From assembly GCA_947846985.1 (NCBI GenBank), contig CANTUZ010000027.1, positions 3,537,152 to 3,601,151 of the forward strand: a stretch of 64,000 nt of DNA, in the 5' to 3' direction. The notes beneath the pieces are model-generated. The model had not been told where the DNA came from and ran no database searches. It saw nothing but the letters and a program-made list of their open reading frames with translations. The translations under genes were made by a program, and so were the position numbers. Source of the stretch: Fratercula arctica (taxonomy: Eukaryota; Chordata; Aves; Charadriiformes; Alcidae). This document shows, piece by piece, positions 1-11,284 of the stretch (the stretch's first letter is position 1; the number at the start of each line of letters is the position of its first letter).

Positions 1-178
1 CACTGGAACAGGTTGCCCAGCAAAGTTGTGGATGCCCCATCCCTGGAAGTGTTCAAGGCCAGGTTGGATGGGGCTTTGAGCAACCTAGCCTAGTGGAAGG
101 TGTCTCTGCCCATGGCCGGGGAGTTGGAACTAGATGATCTTTAAGGTCCCTTCCAACTCTAACCATTCTGTGATTCTA
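1..178 (+). mobile_element. CR1 retrotransposon 3' end
   Basis: The sequence matches the conserved CR1 tail: a segment encoding the last residues of ORF2, then the short 3' untranslated region with GATGATCTTTAAGGTCCCTT-like text and the terminal CCATTCTGTGATTCTAGA octamer-type end. It is cut by the window start. The counterpart in the right arm is 47716-47899, where the element continues outward to about 48275. Confidence 0.9.
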
Positions 179-179
179 G

Positions 180-398
180 AATACCAGGAAGTTTACGCAG
201 TCAGCATCAGCCACAGCTAACACAAGCTTTTTCTGTTTGAAAAGCTCTTAGCACAGGTGTTCATTAACTTTAAAAGTCCTTTAAAAACTACATACACAAA
301 ACTGAATCATTCTCAAAAATAGCCACACATAGGGATATAAATTGCAGGGAAACCAATGATTCAAACTTTGAAATTAACTGAGCAGTGGCAGCAGCAGC
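180..398. other. Short unique stretch, nothing recognised
   Basis: AT-rich single-copy-looking sequence between the CR1 tail and the presumed 5' end of the next CR1. No coding or RNA signature was seen. Confidence 0.4.
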
Positions 399-1855
399 AG
401 ATGTTGCTGCATGCCGCGAGGAGTGTGAGGCTTGTGAGGTCCCCGGGGATATGCCTGAGAGGGTTCTAGGCCCCTGTCACCCTTGGGCTGTGTGTGTAGA
501 GAGATCAGCCAGCAAGCGACAGGTCTTGCAAGAAAGGTGTTGTGGAGAGTTGGGCGGTGACAGCATTCCCTGCAGCCAGTTCAAACTGGGAGAAGCCACA
601 TATAACTGGCCCCTAGGGAGCACCAGCGAGCAGGGTGCCCAAACAGGGAGTGGTGTCTGTTGGGAACAGTGTTGGCAGTTTGCATGGAAGGGGACCACGC
701 TCTCAGTTATTGGGCTGCTGCCTGCTTTGCTCACCAGCAGGCTTAGGCTGCAGTCCCAATGGTAATACCAGCTAGCTGGTGGCTGTGCAAGCCTACCTGG
801 AAGCTTGAGGTCTCCTGTGAATTAGAATTAGAAAGATGGCATCTTTCAAAAGAATTACCATTTTATAAGTGAGACATTTTTTTCCTGAGACCTACAAGGA
901 GACTGTGACTTGCTGAAAGAAAATGGTGTCCACTTGCTGCAACTGCAAGGCTGAGGCTGAAACCCAAACAGAAGCCACTACAGCCTATCTATGCTGATGT
1001 CTCCACCCCAAACAGACCTTCCAAGGACTGAAATAGCTGTCCAGACCTTAGACTGCATGGAGCTCCAGCACCTGGAAGTCCCCCTAGCACCTGAAGGTAG
1101 TGGTGGATGTCATAGCTACAAGCGTGCCTAGCTAGAAGAACTCTTGAAACAAGTAGCTGTGTTGCAAGAGGAGCTCAACAGGCAGCGCAGTATCCAGGAA
1201 TGTGAGCAGGAGATCGATACGTGGTATGGTGTGCTGTCCCAGGCTGAGTGACAGCCCTGCCTTACGGCTGTGCAAGGGGAAGATAAGCCCGAATTCAGCA
1301 TCAAGCTGACTGACACAAATAACTCATGAGATGAAAGAGACTGGACCCTTGTCTCTCTTCGGGGCAGAAGGAAGAATCTTCCCCCTTCCATGAAGTGCCC
1401 CTATGTAACAGATATGATGCTCTGGGGGTGGAGAATGAGAGCGCAAGTAACGGACAGGATCCAAGAGAAGATGACCATGCAAAGTTGATCCAATGACCCA
1501 CCTGCATGAGAACCAGTGCCACCAGAAAAGCATGTGAAGTATTGCTAATTGGAGATTTCTTACTGAGATGCACCGAAGCACCCATTTCCTGTCCAGACGA
1601 TTTCTCTGGAGAAGTCTGCTGCCTACTAAGAGCTAGTATTCATGACATCACTGAGAGGCTGCTGAGCCTGGTGAACCCTACAGATTATCATCCACTCAAC
1701 TGTTCCACGGTAGGGTCTAATGATACTGGAATGAGGCAACTTAGAACCATCAAAAGAAACTATATGTCCCTCGGGGCAATGTTAAAACGGACCTGGAGCA
1801 ACAGGGTGGTGTTCTCTATCCTCCCAGTCAGAGGAAGAGCTTCAGGAAGGAGGAG

Positions 1856-2591
1856 TGTCCTGGTTTGAGGTTAAAACAGAACCAACTTTCTGTTCAGTAA
1901 TTTTACTTCTTAGCTAGGCCTCTTCTAACGCTCTGAAATTAACAGCATGTTGTGTCGAAAACGGTTCGTTCTCAGAGTGATAAGACCGGATGTTTACAGT
2001 TTGTGCAAGGAATGGTATGCAGAGAGGCTCTTGCTTATACTTATTGCTGTAACAACCAAGGTCAGCTAATTTCGTTATTTGCCCCGTTGGAGGGTCGGAA
2101 GCAGAAAAGCATAGAGGGGTCCCACCTGTAGGGAGGAGCGGACAGGACAGGTGACCCAGAATTGACCAACAGGGGTATTCCATCCCATCTGCCCCATGCT
2201 CAGTATAAAAGCTGAGGGATCAAAGGGTCAGCCCTCTTCTCTTCAATGGCTGACGTCCAAGGAGGACCCCTTGTCCTGTTCATCTGCCTTGATCCCGATC
2301 TGTGGGTTCCTGACTCCAGCTCTGGAATCCAGTTCCCACCTGTCGCTGAGTCCAGTCTGGGACTTCCCAGTGCCCGCTGGTGACATCATCCTGGGAGTTT
2401 GATACGGTTTTGTATATACTGTATCTATTTGATTATTTCCTTTTTATTTTATTATTAATATTTCATTAAAGTAGTTTAGTTCTTTCTAAACTCGTAAATC
2501 TCTCTTTATCTCTCCTCCTCCTCTCTGTGTACGAGAGGTTGGGGGGGAGCATCTGTCGCCGGCCATTGGCCCATTGGCCAAAACCACGACA
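1856..2591 (+). mobile_element. Solo LTR, 736 bp, with 5-bp target duplication
   Basis: The element begins TGTCCTGGTTTGAGG and ends AAACCACGACA, giving TG...CA ends. It is flanked by AGGAG on both sides (1851-1855 and 2592-2596), a perfect 5-bp target-site duplication. A TATA box (CAGTATAAAAG) lies at 2201-2211 and an ATTAAA polyadenylation-like signal near 2465, which fixes sense orientation. No internal retroviral sequence follows, so it is a solo LTR left by LTR-LTR recombination. It is inserted in CR1 ORF1. The right-arm copy is 45303-46038, also 736 bp. Confidence 0.9.
2201..2211 (+). promoter_or_regulatory. TATA box of solo LTR
   Basis: CAGTATAAAAG lies about 345 bp into the LTR, at the position expected for the U3/R promoter. 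The same motif in related LTRs in this window (inverted at about 7915-7930) supports the assignment. Whether it is active is unknown. Confidence 0.6.
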
Positions 2592-2805
2592 AGGAGACAA
2601 TTGAACAGGTGAATGCCTGGCTGTGTGGCTGGTGCCATATTCAGGTTTTGGCTTCTATGATCATGGACCTACCTTGAGAAGCTGGGCCTGTTGGGAGCTG
2701 ATGGGATTCACCTGACCAAGTGGGGTAAGAAGGTCTTTGTCAACAAGCTGGACAGAATTATAAGGAGAACTTTAAACTAGATTTAGGGGGGAAGAGGATG
2801 AAGTT

Positions 2806-5800
2806 TTGAGCAACAGAGAAGAGCCAGGGGCTGCTGATGTATTAGAAACCAATAGGGAAACACATGTGAAATGCCTCAAAGGAACTGGGGCTTGTTCCTC
2901 TAAAAAGGTGACATGGTCAATAGCCCAGCTGAAGTGCCTCCATACCAATGCACACAGCATGGGTAACAAACAGGAGGAGCTGGGAAGCCACTGTGCAGCT
3001 AGAAGCTATGACCTAATTGTTATCACTGAAACATGGGGGGACAATCACATGACTGGAGCACTGCAATCAATGGCTATAAACTGTTCAGAAGGGACAGGCA
3101 AGGAAGGAGGGGTGGGGGTGTTTGCCCTCTATGTAAAAGAATGGATTGACTGCACAGAGCTGTCTTTGAAAAACAGCAATGAACAGGTCAAGAGCTTATG
3201 GGTAAAAATTAGGGAACACGCCAACAAAGGAAACCTCGTGGTTGGTGTTTAACTACAGGCCCCCGATCAAGGGGAGCCTGTTGACGAAGCATTCTTACTT
3301 CAACTACAGAAAGCATCATGCTCACAGGCCCCTGAACCTGCTGGGGAGCGTCAGTCACCCTGACATCTGCTGGAAAAGTAGCACAGCAAGCTGTAAGCAG
3401 TCCAGGAGGACTCTTGGAGTGCATCGAGGATAATTTCTTAATCCAGGTGATAGACAGCCCAACCAGAGGAGAAGCATTACTGGACCTGTGTTTACCAACA
3501 CAGATTAACTAATTAGAGGGGTCAAGATTGGTGGCAGCCTGGGCTGCAATGATCATGCCCTGGTGGAATTCAGAGACTTGAGGGATATGGGCCAGGTGAA
3601 GAGTAGAGTCAAGACCCTGAATCTTAAGAGAGCAAACTTTTCAGTTGTTTAAGGAATTAGTGGATGGGAAACTGCCATCAGGGATAAAGGAGTAGAAGAG
3701 AGCTGTCAGCTCTTAGGGACATTTTTCTTAGAGCGCAAGAGCTCTCGATTCTCACGTGTAAGAAGTCGGCAAGGAAGGCAGGAGACAGCATGGCTCAGTA
3801 AGGACCTCCTGCTCAGAGTACAGCGTAAGAAGGAAATGCACAGGCAGTGGAACCCAGGGATATGTATCCTGGGAAGAATATAGGGACGCTGCCCAGATGT
3901 GTAGGGATGGGATCAAGAAAGCTAAGGCAACAGTTGGAGCTGAATATGGCAAGGGATGAGAAGAATAATAAGAAGGTCTTCTACAGGTATGTTGGGAAAA
4001 AAAAAAGCAAGATTAAAGAAAATGCACTATCCCCTGATAAAAAAGACAGGAGAACTAGCAAAAATCAACATGGAAAAGGCTGAGGTACTTAACGGTTTTT
4101 TTGCCTCAGTTTTCAATGGCAATTACTCTTCCCACATCTCTCAAGTCCCTGAACCTCAAGGCCGGTACTGGGGGAATGAAGTCCCTCCCATCGTAGAAGA
4201 AGATGAGGTTCGAGACCACCTGAGGAAGCTGACGTGGGAAAATAATGGAAGATTGGCAATGGAGATTGTAAACATGCTCAAGTGACCTGCAGCTGAGGTG
4301 TCAAAAAAACACATATATCACACTAATCGTTGTTTAGTCTTGTGTGCTTGACAAGTAGAACATCTGTGCTTAGATAACATAGGCCTGTGATAGACTCAGA
4401 GGCACCCTATCAAACATGCTTGAGATTCCTGCCCTGTTGTCGGAAAGATCAAAGCACAGTGGAAAACTACGCCTGCTTGAATCCCTGACATACAGGAGAG
4501 AACAGCGGGTTCGAAAACGCTCTCTAGCAAGGACTGACCTCTGCGGTGCCTGCGTTCCCACTTGCGTGCCTCTGCCCGGGTGCTTCTTTGGAGATCCCCT
4601 GGTTCATGAGGTATTGAGATTAAATTTACTCTTTGCATTTCATCTGTGATTTTGTGGTTGTTCCTGCGTCGGCTCACACAGCTGAACATACACAAGTCCA
4701 TGGGACCCAATGATATGCATCCCAGAGTCCTGAGGGAATTGGCTGATGTAGTTGCTAAGCCACTCTCCATCATATTTGAAAAGTCATGGCAGTCAGGCAA
4801 AGTCCCCAGTGACTGGAGAAAAGGGAAATATCCCACCCGTTTTTAAAAAGGGTAAAAAGAAGGATCCTGGGAACTACCAACCAGTCAGCCTCACCTCCAT
4901 GCCCGATAACATCATGGAGCAGATCCTCTTGGAAGTTATGTCAAAACATATGGAAGACAGGGAGGTGATTAGTGACAGCCAACAGGTCTTCACCAAGGCC
5001 AAATCGTGTCTGACGGCCTTCTACGATGGAGGGACTGCATCAATGGACAAGGGAAAAGCTACAGATGTCATCTACCAAGACTTTTGTAAGGCCTTTAATA
5101 TGATCCCTCACAACATCCTTGCTGCTAAATTGGAGAGATATGGGTTTGATAGTTGGACTGTTAGATGAATAAGGAATTGGCTAGGTGGCTGCGTGCAAAG
5201 TCTTACAGTCAACAGCTCAATGTCCAAATGGAAACTAGTGACGAGTGGTGTCCCTCAAGGGTCCGTACTGGGACCAATACTATTTAATATCTTTATCAAC
5301 GATATAGACAGGGGGATTTGAATGCACCCTCAGCAAGTTTGCGGATGACAGCAAGCTAAGCGGTGCAGCTGATATGCTTGAAGGAAGTGTTTCCTCCAAG
5401 CCCCCCATCCAGGGGGACCCTTGACAGGCACGAGGAATGGGCCCGTGTGAACCTCGTGAAGTTCAACAAGGCCAAGTGCAAGGGTCTGCACCTGGGTCGG
5501 GGCAATTCTCAATATCAATACAGGCTGGGGATGAAGGGATTGAGAGCAGAGAAGGACTTGGGGATACTGTTGGATGAAAACACGACATGAGCCCCAATGT
5601 GTGCTCGCAGCCCCAGAAAGCCAACCGTATCCTGGGCTGCATCAAAAGAAGTGTGGCTAGCAGGTCAAGGGAGGTGATTCTCCCCCTCTATTCTGCTCTT
5701 GTGAGACCCCACCCGGAGTACTGCGTCCAGCTCTGGGGTCCCCAATACAAGAAGGAGATGGACCTGTTGGAGTGAGTCCAGAGGAGGTCCATGAAAATTA

Positions 5801-6180
5801 TCAGAAGGCTAGAACACCTCTCCTATGAGGAAAGGCTGAGAGAGTTGGGGTTGTTCAGGCTGGAGAAGAGAAGGCTCCAGGGAGACCTTATTGCAGCCTT
5901 TCAATATAGGATTATAAGAAAGACGGAGAAAGACTTTTTACCAGGCCTGTAGAGACAGGACAAGGGGCAATGGTTTTAAACTAAAAGAGAGTAGGTTTAG
6001 ATTGGACGTAAGGGAGAGATTTTTTTACGATGGGACACTGGAACGGGTTGCCCAGAGAGGTGGTAGATGCCCCATTCCTGGAAACATTCAAGGTCAGATT
6101 GGACGGGGCTTTGAGCAACCTGATCTAGTTAAAGATGTCCCTGCTCATTGCAGGGGAGTTGGACTAGATGACCCTTTAAA
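2806..6180 (+). pseudogene. CR1 ORF2 relic (endonuclease and reverse transcriptase)
   Basis: ORF2 of CR1 encodes an apurinic-like endonuclease followed by a reverse transcriptase. The endonuclease start with NAHSMGNKQEEL and the catalytic-region text VITETWGDN appears at about 2945-3045. The reverse transcriptase region contains [23 protein letters not shown] text near 5230-5300 and the active-site motif FADDSK near 5338-5358. The thumb and C-terminal part, with [18 protein letters not shown], is at about 5655-5715. Frameshifts and stops are frequent, for example near 3250, 4850 and 5165, and an LTR-like insertion sits at about 4299-4678. It is a dead copy and not a host gene. Confidence 0.85.
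4299..4678 (+). mobile_element. Probable solo LTR, about 380 bp, inside CR1 ORF2
   Basis: About 380 bp of non-CR1 sequence interrupts the CR1 reverse transcriptase frame. It begins TGTCAAAAAAACAC and ends near GGCTCACA, so it has TG...CA ends, and it holds an ATTAAA signal near 4619-4624. CAGCTGA occurs just outside both ends (4289-4295 and 4679-4685), compatible with a target duplication with slight end uncertainty. It differs in sequence from the TGTCCTGG LTR group. The right-arm counterpart is about 43215-43591. The LTR assignment is inferred from the ends and the insertion context. Confidence 0.6.
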
Positions 6181-6218
6181 GGTCCCTACCAACCCAAACT
6201 ATTCTGTGATTCTATGAT

Positions 6219-6449
6219 CTTCAACTTTCATAAAACTATATATAAGTAGAGAAGGAAGTTTTTATAGATGAGGTTGAAAGGGGTAAGATAATAATTCAGG
6301 AAGACAGAAATATATCAAAAGGTCAGTGATTTGTAAATTTCTGCAGATATTCTGGAGGAACTTTTTTATAACGTCAGTCTACTTTATTCTCCTCTATGTT
6401 TGCATTTGGCAATTTGGAGGGCTATGAGATTGAAGTAGTATCTGGTTAT
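6219..6449. other. Short stretch with no recognised feature
   Basis: AT-rich sequence between the CR1 3' end and the gag relic. It may be the remaining leader of the decayed retroviral element that follows, but nothing specific was seen. Confidence 0.35.
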
Positions 6450-7478
6450 TGTGAACTTGCCTTCGTTGACTGTGGGACACTCTAGAAAGTGAACAAAAGA
6501 AAACAAGGGAATTGCAAGTGCAACTGGAAAGTTTGGTGACCTGGTTGTACTCGGATAAAATGGAAGCCTAGGTAGAGGGGGAGACCCTAGAAAGTGAATG
6601 AAAGAAAACCAGAGAATTTCAAGCACAACTAGAAAGTTTGGAGACCTGATTGCATTTGTATAAATTGGAAGCCCAACCACAGAGGGATATGCTAGAAACC
6701 TAAGTATACACAGTGAGGAAGGGGCAGAGTGCCTGCACTGGGGGATGGGGGCATAAGGTTTGAGCAGTTAGTTACCCCAGTGATTACTGGGATGGTGACA
6801 GCTGGGATTCCTCTGGGGAGAAATGGACTGAAGGGTCCAAGGACGAATATGGTGTGCCATTTAGTTATTAACAAAGCAAAAGGACCCCCTGGGGTGCTGC
6901 AGCATACAATATCAGTGCAAGACTATACTCAGGCCAAGCTCCAGAATTTGATGGACTTGTATTGGCGGGAGTCGTAGGAGAGATTATGACAATGGTTACT
7001 GTGAGCATGGGACCAAGGAGGGGACAGTGCACATCTAACCCCCCAAGAAGTAGCACATCTGGGAGCAATTTCCCAAAATCCAGTGGTGACACAATGATTA
7101 AAAGGGGCTCAAGCAAATGAAATGCTAATTATTCTCTGGTTGCAGAGGGCAGTAAAGCTACAGCACCCTTCCCCATTTGGGGATGATTGCCTGGTGACAT
7201 GGAAGCATATAAATGAGGGGGGGCAGTATTGGAGAGAATTGGCTATTCTACAAGGTGTTTACAATCATACCTTCACTAACCCCCAACTCAGGAAAGCAAT
7301 CCAGGCTGTTAGCCAGGACACCTTTTAATCTTAAAGGGGCCATCATATCACTTTGGGAGCTGCCCAGGGGAAAGTGGTTGGGGATGTAATTCTAGCACTA
7401 GGGCTATTAGGAGAGTACCAAGCCAAAAGGGGAGAGAGGAAATTATGCTTTGTAGATAAACTGCAAACAGAGAACAGT
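6450..7478 (+). pseudogene. Decayed endogenous retrovirus gag-like relic
   Basis: Conceptual translation in the plus direction shows a charged coiled-coil segment (about 6470-6700) and then blocks typical of gag capsid-like proteins seen in many bird genomes: a DYTQAKLQNLMDLYW block near 6925-6965, a helix-rich PQEVAHLG region near 7040, and a segment ending near 7330. At least four in-frame stops or frame changes break it, so it cannot make a complete protein. The coiled-coil portion is internally duplicated, with two units of about 115 bp starting near 6477 and 6583. No pol or env follows; a CR1 starts at about 7479. The family call is by resemblance only. The right-arm counterpart is about 40415-41450. 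Confidence 0.55.
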
Positions 7479-8400
7479 CCTGCAGAGAAGGACTTAGGGA
7501 TACTGTTGGATGAAAAATTGGACATGAGCCAACAATGTGCTGTCATGGTTTGGGCCAGGTTGGCCAATGACAAGACAGCAGATGCTCTCCCCCACCTCTC
7601 ACTCCAAGGAGAGGAAGAAGAGAGATAGAGTTATCAGTTTAGAAAAAACTAAACTGCTTTAATGAAATATTAATAATAAAATAAAAAGGAAATAATGAAA
7701 TATATTCAAACATACACAAAACCATATCAAGCTCCCAGGGGATGTCACTGGCAGGCACTGGTAAAGTTCCAGACTAGACTCAGTGACAAATGGGAGCTGG
7801 AACACACTGACTGGGACCAAAGGCAGACAGCTGACAGGGTCCTCCTCAGATGTCAGTCATTGAAGAAAAGAGACCCATTGAAGAAGAACCAACCTAACCC
7901 CTTCGGTCCCTCAGTTTTTATACTGAGCATGGCAGATGGGATGGAATACCCGATTGGTCAGTTTGGGTCACCTGACCTGTCCCCTCCTCCCCACAGGTGC
8001 GCCCCCTCCACAGGGTAAACAACCAAGTCAGCTGACCCTGGTTGCCACAGCAACAAGTATAAGCAAGAGCCTCTCTGACTGAACAGAAAGTTATCTCTGC
8101 TCCACTCCAAACCAGGACATGTGCGCTCGCAGCGCGGAAAGCCAATTGTATCCTGGGCTGCATCAAAAGAAGTGTGGCTAGCAGGTCAAGGGAGGTGATT
8201 CTCCCCCTCTACTCTGCTCTTGTGAGACCCCACCTGGAGTATTGCATCCAGTTCTGGGGTCCCCAGTACAAGAAGGACATGGACTTGTTAGAGCAGGTCC
8301 AGAGGAGGGTCACAAAAATGGTCGGAGGGATGAAACACCTCTCCTATGAAGACAGGTTGAGACAGTTGGGTTGTTTAGCCTGGAGAAGAGAAAGGGAAGG
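7479..8400 (+). mobile_element. CR1 fragment split by a solo LTR
   Basis: CR1 ORF2 C-terminal sequence ([18 protein letters not shown] at about 7484-7537) is interrupted by an LTR. It resumes at 8120 with text encoding [22 protein letters not shown] residues and then [20 protein letters not shown], stopping near 8400. Both 5' and 3' ends are missing. The right-arm counterpart is about 39498-40415. Confidence 0.85.
7541..8119 (-). mobile_element. Solo LTR, 579 bp, antisense, with 5-bp target duplication
   Basis: On the plus strand it reads TGTCATGGTTTGGGCC to ACCAGGACA, so the LTR lies on the minus strand. TGTGC flanks both sides (7536-7540 and 8120-8124), a perfect target-site duplication within a CR1. 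The minus strand carries CAGTATAAAAACTGAGG (TATA region) near 7914-7930 and a TTTCATTAAAG segment near 7656-7670. It belongs to the same group as the LTR at 1856-2591 but is about 157 bp shorter. The right-arm copy is 39776-40355. Confidence 0.9.
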
Positions 8401-8729
8401 TATGCCAGGACCAAGTAACTACCCCTGTCTTGCCGCAGTTGCTCACTGGAAAACATACAAAACCCATATGGATGTACTCGATTTCGATTCCCCCCACAGA
8501 GTGCGACAGGTGTTGTGAGCCCACAGAGAAATAACAGACTGTACATTCCCCTGACAATACATTGGAGCTATCATAATATTTACTCACTATCTATGTTCCT
8601 CTTTTTATTCTATCGTATTAAAACAGCTATTTTATTACACCATTTGTTGTCAGGCCTTTCTTATTGAGATCCTGAAAGAACCCCACACTGCATCTCTTCC
8701 CCCCCCCCCCCAACAACCTGGTGCAGAAC
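8401..8729. other. Unassigned segment between CR1 fragments
   Basis: About 330 bp with no CR1 similarity. It has a TATTAAAACAG element near 8617 and a C-rich run at 8700-8711 followed by AACAACCTGGTGCAG. This could be the end of an unrecognised LTR, but no matching start or target duplication was found. Confidence 0.35.
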
Positions 8730-8890
8730 ATAGAATCATTAAGTTGGAAAAGACTCTTAAGATCGAGTCCAACCGTTAACTTAAGACTACCAAGTCCATC
8801 ACTAAACCATGTCTCTAAGCGCCACGTCTATACATATTTTAAATACTGCCATGCCAGTCTGTCCCAGACCTACTGACCTGCACATCTGTC
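8730..8890 (-). mobile_element. CR1 3' fragment, antisense
   Basis: ATAGAATCATTAAGTTGGAA at the left edge is the inverted CR1 tail, followed by the antisense of the last ORF2 codons. It is 5'-truncated near 8890. The right-arm counterpart is about 39001-39163. Confidence 0.8.
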
Positions 8891-8935
8891 CTTGCATCCT
8901 GTAGATCTCATGGCTTTCAGTGAGCAACTTTAAAT

Positions 8936-9685
8936 CATAGAATCACAGAATTGTTTAGGTTGGAAGGGACATTTAAGATCATCAAGTCCAACCATCAACC
9001 TAACGCCACCACTAAACTATGTCCCTAAGCACTATGTCTACCTGTCTTTTAAATACCTCCAGGGATGGTGCCTCAACCACTTCCCTGGGCAGCCCGTTCC
9101 AATGCTTGATAACCCTTTCAGTGTAAAATTTTTTCCTAATATCCAGTCTAAACCTCCCCTGGTGCAACTTGAGGCCGTTTCCTCTTGTCCTATTGCTTGT
9201 TACTTGGGAGAAGAGACCAACCCCCACCTCTCTACAACCTCTTTTCAGGTAGTTGTAGAGAGCAATAAGGTCTCCCCTCAGCCTCCTTTTCTCCAGGCTA
9301 AACAACCCCAGCTCCCTCAGCCGCTCCTCATAAGACTTATTCTTCAGACCCCTCACCAGCTTCGTTGCCCTTCTCCGGACCCGCTCCAGCACCTCAATGT
9401 CTTTTTTGTGGTGAGGGGCCCAAAACTGGACACAGTACTCGAGGTGGGGCCTCACCAGTGCTGAGTACAGGGGGACACTGTTCCTGATACAGGCCAGGAT
9501 GCTGTTGACCGCTTTGGCCACCTGGGCACACTGCTGGCTCATATTCAGCCGGCTGTCCACCAACACCCCCAGGTCCTTTTCTGCCAGGCAGCTCTCCAGC
9601 CACTCCTCCCCAAGCTTGTAACGCTGCATGGGGTTGTTGAGACCCAAGTGCAGGACCTGGCACTTGGCCTTGTTGAACCTCATAC
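8936..9685 (-). mobile_element. CR1 3' portion with an open 235-codon frame
   Basis: An antisense CR1 whose 3' end (ATCATAGAATCACAGAATTG) is at 8936. The minus-strand frame 9012-9719 is open and covers the C-terminal third of ORF2: thumb, [20 protein letters not shown], then the terminal helix-rich domain. It lacks the reverse transcriptase active site. It is less decayed than the large CR1 at 400-6218, so it is a younger insertion. In the right arm (38207-38959) the same frame is broken by one missing G in a G run (GGGGG to GGGG near 38328). Confidence 0.9.
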
Positions 9686-9860
9686 AGGTTGCCCCGAGAA
9701 GTTGTGGATGCCCTGTCACTGGAGGTATTCAAGGTCAGTTTGGACAGGGCTTTGAGCAGCCTGATCTAGTGAAATATGTCCCTGCTCATGGCAGGGGGTT
9801 TGGACTAGATGATCTTTAAAGGTTGGAAGTGTCCAATCCAAGCTGTTCTATGATTCTACG
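9686..9860 (+). mobile_element. CR1 3' end, sense, head-to-head with the previous CR1
   Basis: GTTGCCCCGAGAAGTTGTGG through TTCTATGATTCTA is a CR1 tail in sense orientation. It abuts the 5'-truncated end of the antisense CR1 without spacer. The right-arm copy is about 38033-38206. Confidence 0.85.
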
Positions 9861-11019
9861 AACTTTACGAACCAGAGTTTTGAGCACTTTGCAGAACTCT
9901 GATTGTAAAGTCAGCTCATTGCATGTGAGTAGCAGCCCAGGCATATGAAGCCTTCTTTGCATGTGCTGCCATTATTTTACTGCTATTTAGATGTTTAGCA
10001 CATAACAGGGCCTTGTCCTCAATTCCAACCCCGTTCACAATTTGTGAATAGGGAGCAATTTGTGAAGAAGGGAAGCAGCGTGTTATACTCCAAGTCACTT
10101 ATGTCTTCCTTGCTTTCTGGGTCCTTCAGCTATCTTATGGAGAACCTGGTCACCCAGGCAGCTTACATTGATGTGGAGGTAAAGGGAAGTCATTAGCAGG
10201 GACTTAGGGCAGTCTGTGTCAGTTGGCCTCAGTTCCAGAGAACAATCTATACAATCAGTTGCTTATGTAGTTGTAACCCATATGCCCTTTTGAAGCCTTT
10301 TCAATATTGGACATTATGAATGGTATTGAAATTCTTGACAAGCTGTCAGGACAGCTTTCTAAGCTTGCCAAAAGATGGGGACCCCAGATCTGAAATGATT
10401 TAGTATCTTGCAGGCTCAAGGATTTTAACCAAGATATAACTTGGCTTTGCATTATTATAGTCTTATATAAAATGGAGCCAAAACTTCACCTATGAATTGC
10501 TGTGTCAAGCTACTAGCTATGACCTAACTTTTAGAAAGATATAAAGGCTTGACTTAAGGAGAATGAGGGAAGAAGCATCTGATATCAAGGATAGATAAAA
10601 ATTTAGAAAAGCTCATGGTGACCCAAATGATTCTGTCTCCATCAGACAGGTAAACAAATCTGCAGGAAAAAAAAAAAGCCATGAGTGGGAAGTAACTTCC
10701 TTCTTCCTAACACAGAGAAATGCTTTCAAAGATTAATCTAGTTTAATACCCTTGAGTTCACTTTTAGAAGTTACTATATGTCCCTTAATGGCACTCTTGC
10801 AAAGCTGCTGTCCACCCATTGATAATTTGAAGAGCTTGCATTAAATTTGATTTACAGTTAGTTCATGCCCCTCTTCATCTCATCTTGAGCCTGCTATTTC
10901 AATGGTGATATTTCTTTTCTTTGCTCTAGAAGCATTGAAGTGTTCAGATAGGAAGTTTTGAAAACTGTTTCATTGCATAATCTTGCATCTCTGAATTGTA
11001 CAGGAATCTGTATCTTTGC
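9861..11019. other. Non-repetitive stretch, probably NTRK2 intron
   Basis: No repeat or coding signature was recognised. By position it lies upstream of the first visible NTRK2 exon, so it is probably intronic. No sequence resembling the preceding kinase exon (HRDLATRN or DFGMSRD region) was found here. Confidence 0.4.
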
Positions 11020-11284
11020 AACCACGGGGTCATTCGTTCACTCTCCCTCCCCCCCCCACCCCCCCACAGTGGGATGGGGGGAGAACTGGAAGAAAAAGGC
11101 AAAGCTCATGAGTTGAGATAAAGGCAGTTTAACAGAACAGCAAAGGAAAGGGGAAAACAATAACAACACTGATAAAGGAATATAAAAACACAATTAATGT
11201 ACAACTGCTCACCGACCGCAACCCGGAAAGCCTGGTATTGAATACCCCTTTGGCTAGTTTGGGTCAGCTGACCTGGCTGTGTCC
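11020..11284 (-). mobile_element. LTR fragment, antisense
   Basis: The inverted sequence contains the block TTAAACTGCCTTTATCTCAA (antisense at about 11116-11135), CAACTGCTCACCGACC, and TACCCCTTTGGCTAGTTTGG at about 11243-11262. All of these are shared with the LTR at 22235-22672, which fixes the family and orientation. It has an internal deletion around 11235 and is cut by a CR1 at about 11285. A C-rich run lies at 11047-11068. The right-arm copy is about 36600-36872. Confidence 0.8.

Larger units (their letters stand above)
923..2780 (+). pseudogene. CR1 ORF1 relic (coiled coil plus esterase-like domain)
   Basis: CR1 ORF1 encodes a nucleic-acid-binding accessory protein; in bird CR1 it includes a GDSL/SGNH esterase-like domain. 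Here a Cys-rich start with a TQT motif (around 923-985) is followed by a leucine-rich coiled-coil segment with text like ELLKQVAVLQEELNRQRS (about 1135-1190). The esterase-like start, VLLIGDFLLR, lies near 1540. The C-terminal part, with GLLGADGIHL, resumes after the inserted LTR at about 2680-2740. Several frameshifts and stops separate the blocks, so no intact product is possible. The LTR at 1856-2591 splits the esterase domain exactly, with an AGGAG target duplication. A related but separate ORF1 fragment lies at 50359-51400 on the minus strand. Confidence 0.75.
400..6218 (+). mobile_element. Near full-length CR1 retrotransposon, interrupted by two LTRs
   Basis: This is a CR1-type LINE in sense orientation. 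In order it has a GC-rich leader (about 400-920), an ORF1 relic (about 923-1855 and 2597-2780), an ORF2 relic with endonuclease then reverse transcriptase (about 2880-6180), and a CR1 3' end with ATTCTGTGATTCTATGAT at 6201-6218. Removing the two nested LTRs (1856-2591 and about 4299-4678) leaves roughly 4.7 kb, close to the full length of avian CR1 (about 4.5 kb). The frames are broken by many stops and frameshifts, so it is an old, inactive copy. The exact 5' end is uncertain. The right-arm counterpart is 41676-47490. Confidence 0.8.

Noticed and set aside
385..765. 126-codon open frame as a small gene
   Set aside because: It lies in the leader of the near full-length CR1, and the right-arm copy of the same frame is broken.
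8700..8735. Retroviral primer-binding site at ACCTGGTGCAGAAC
   Set aside because: There is no clear 18-base tRNA complement and no upstream LTR start or downstream gag.
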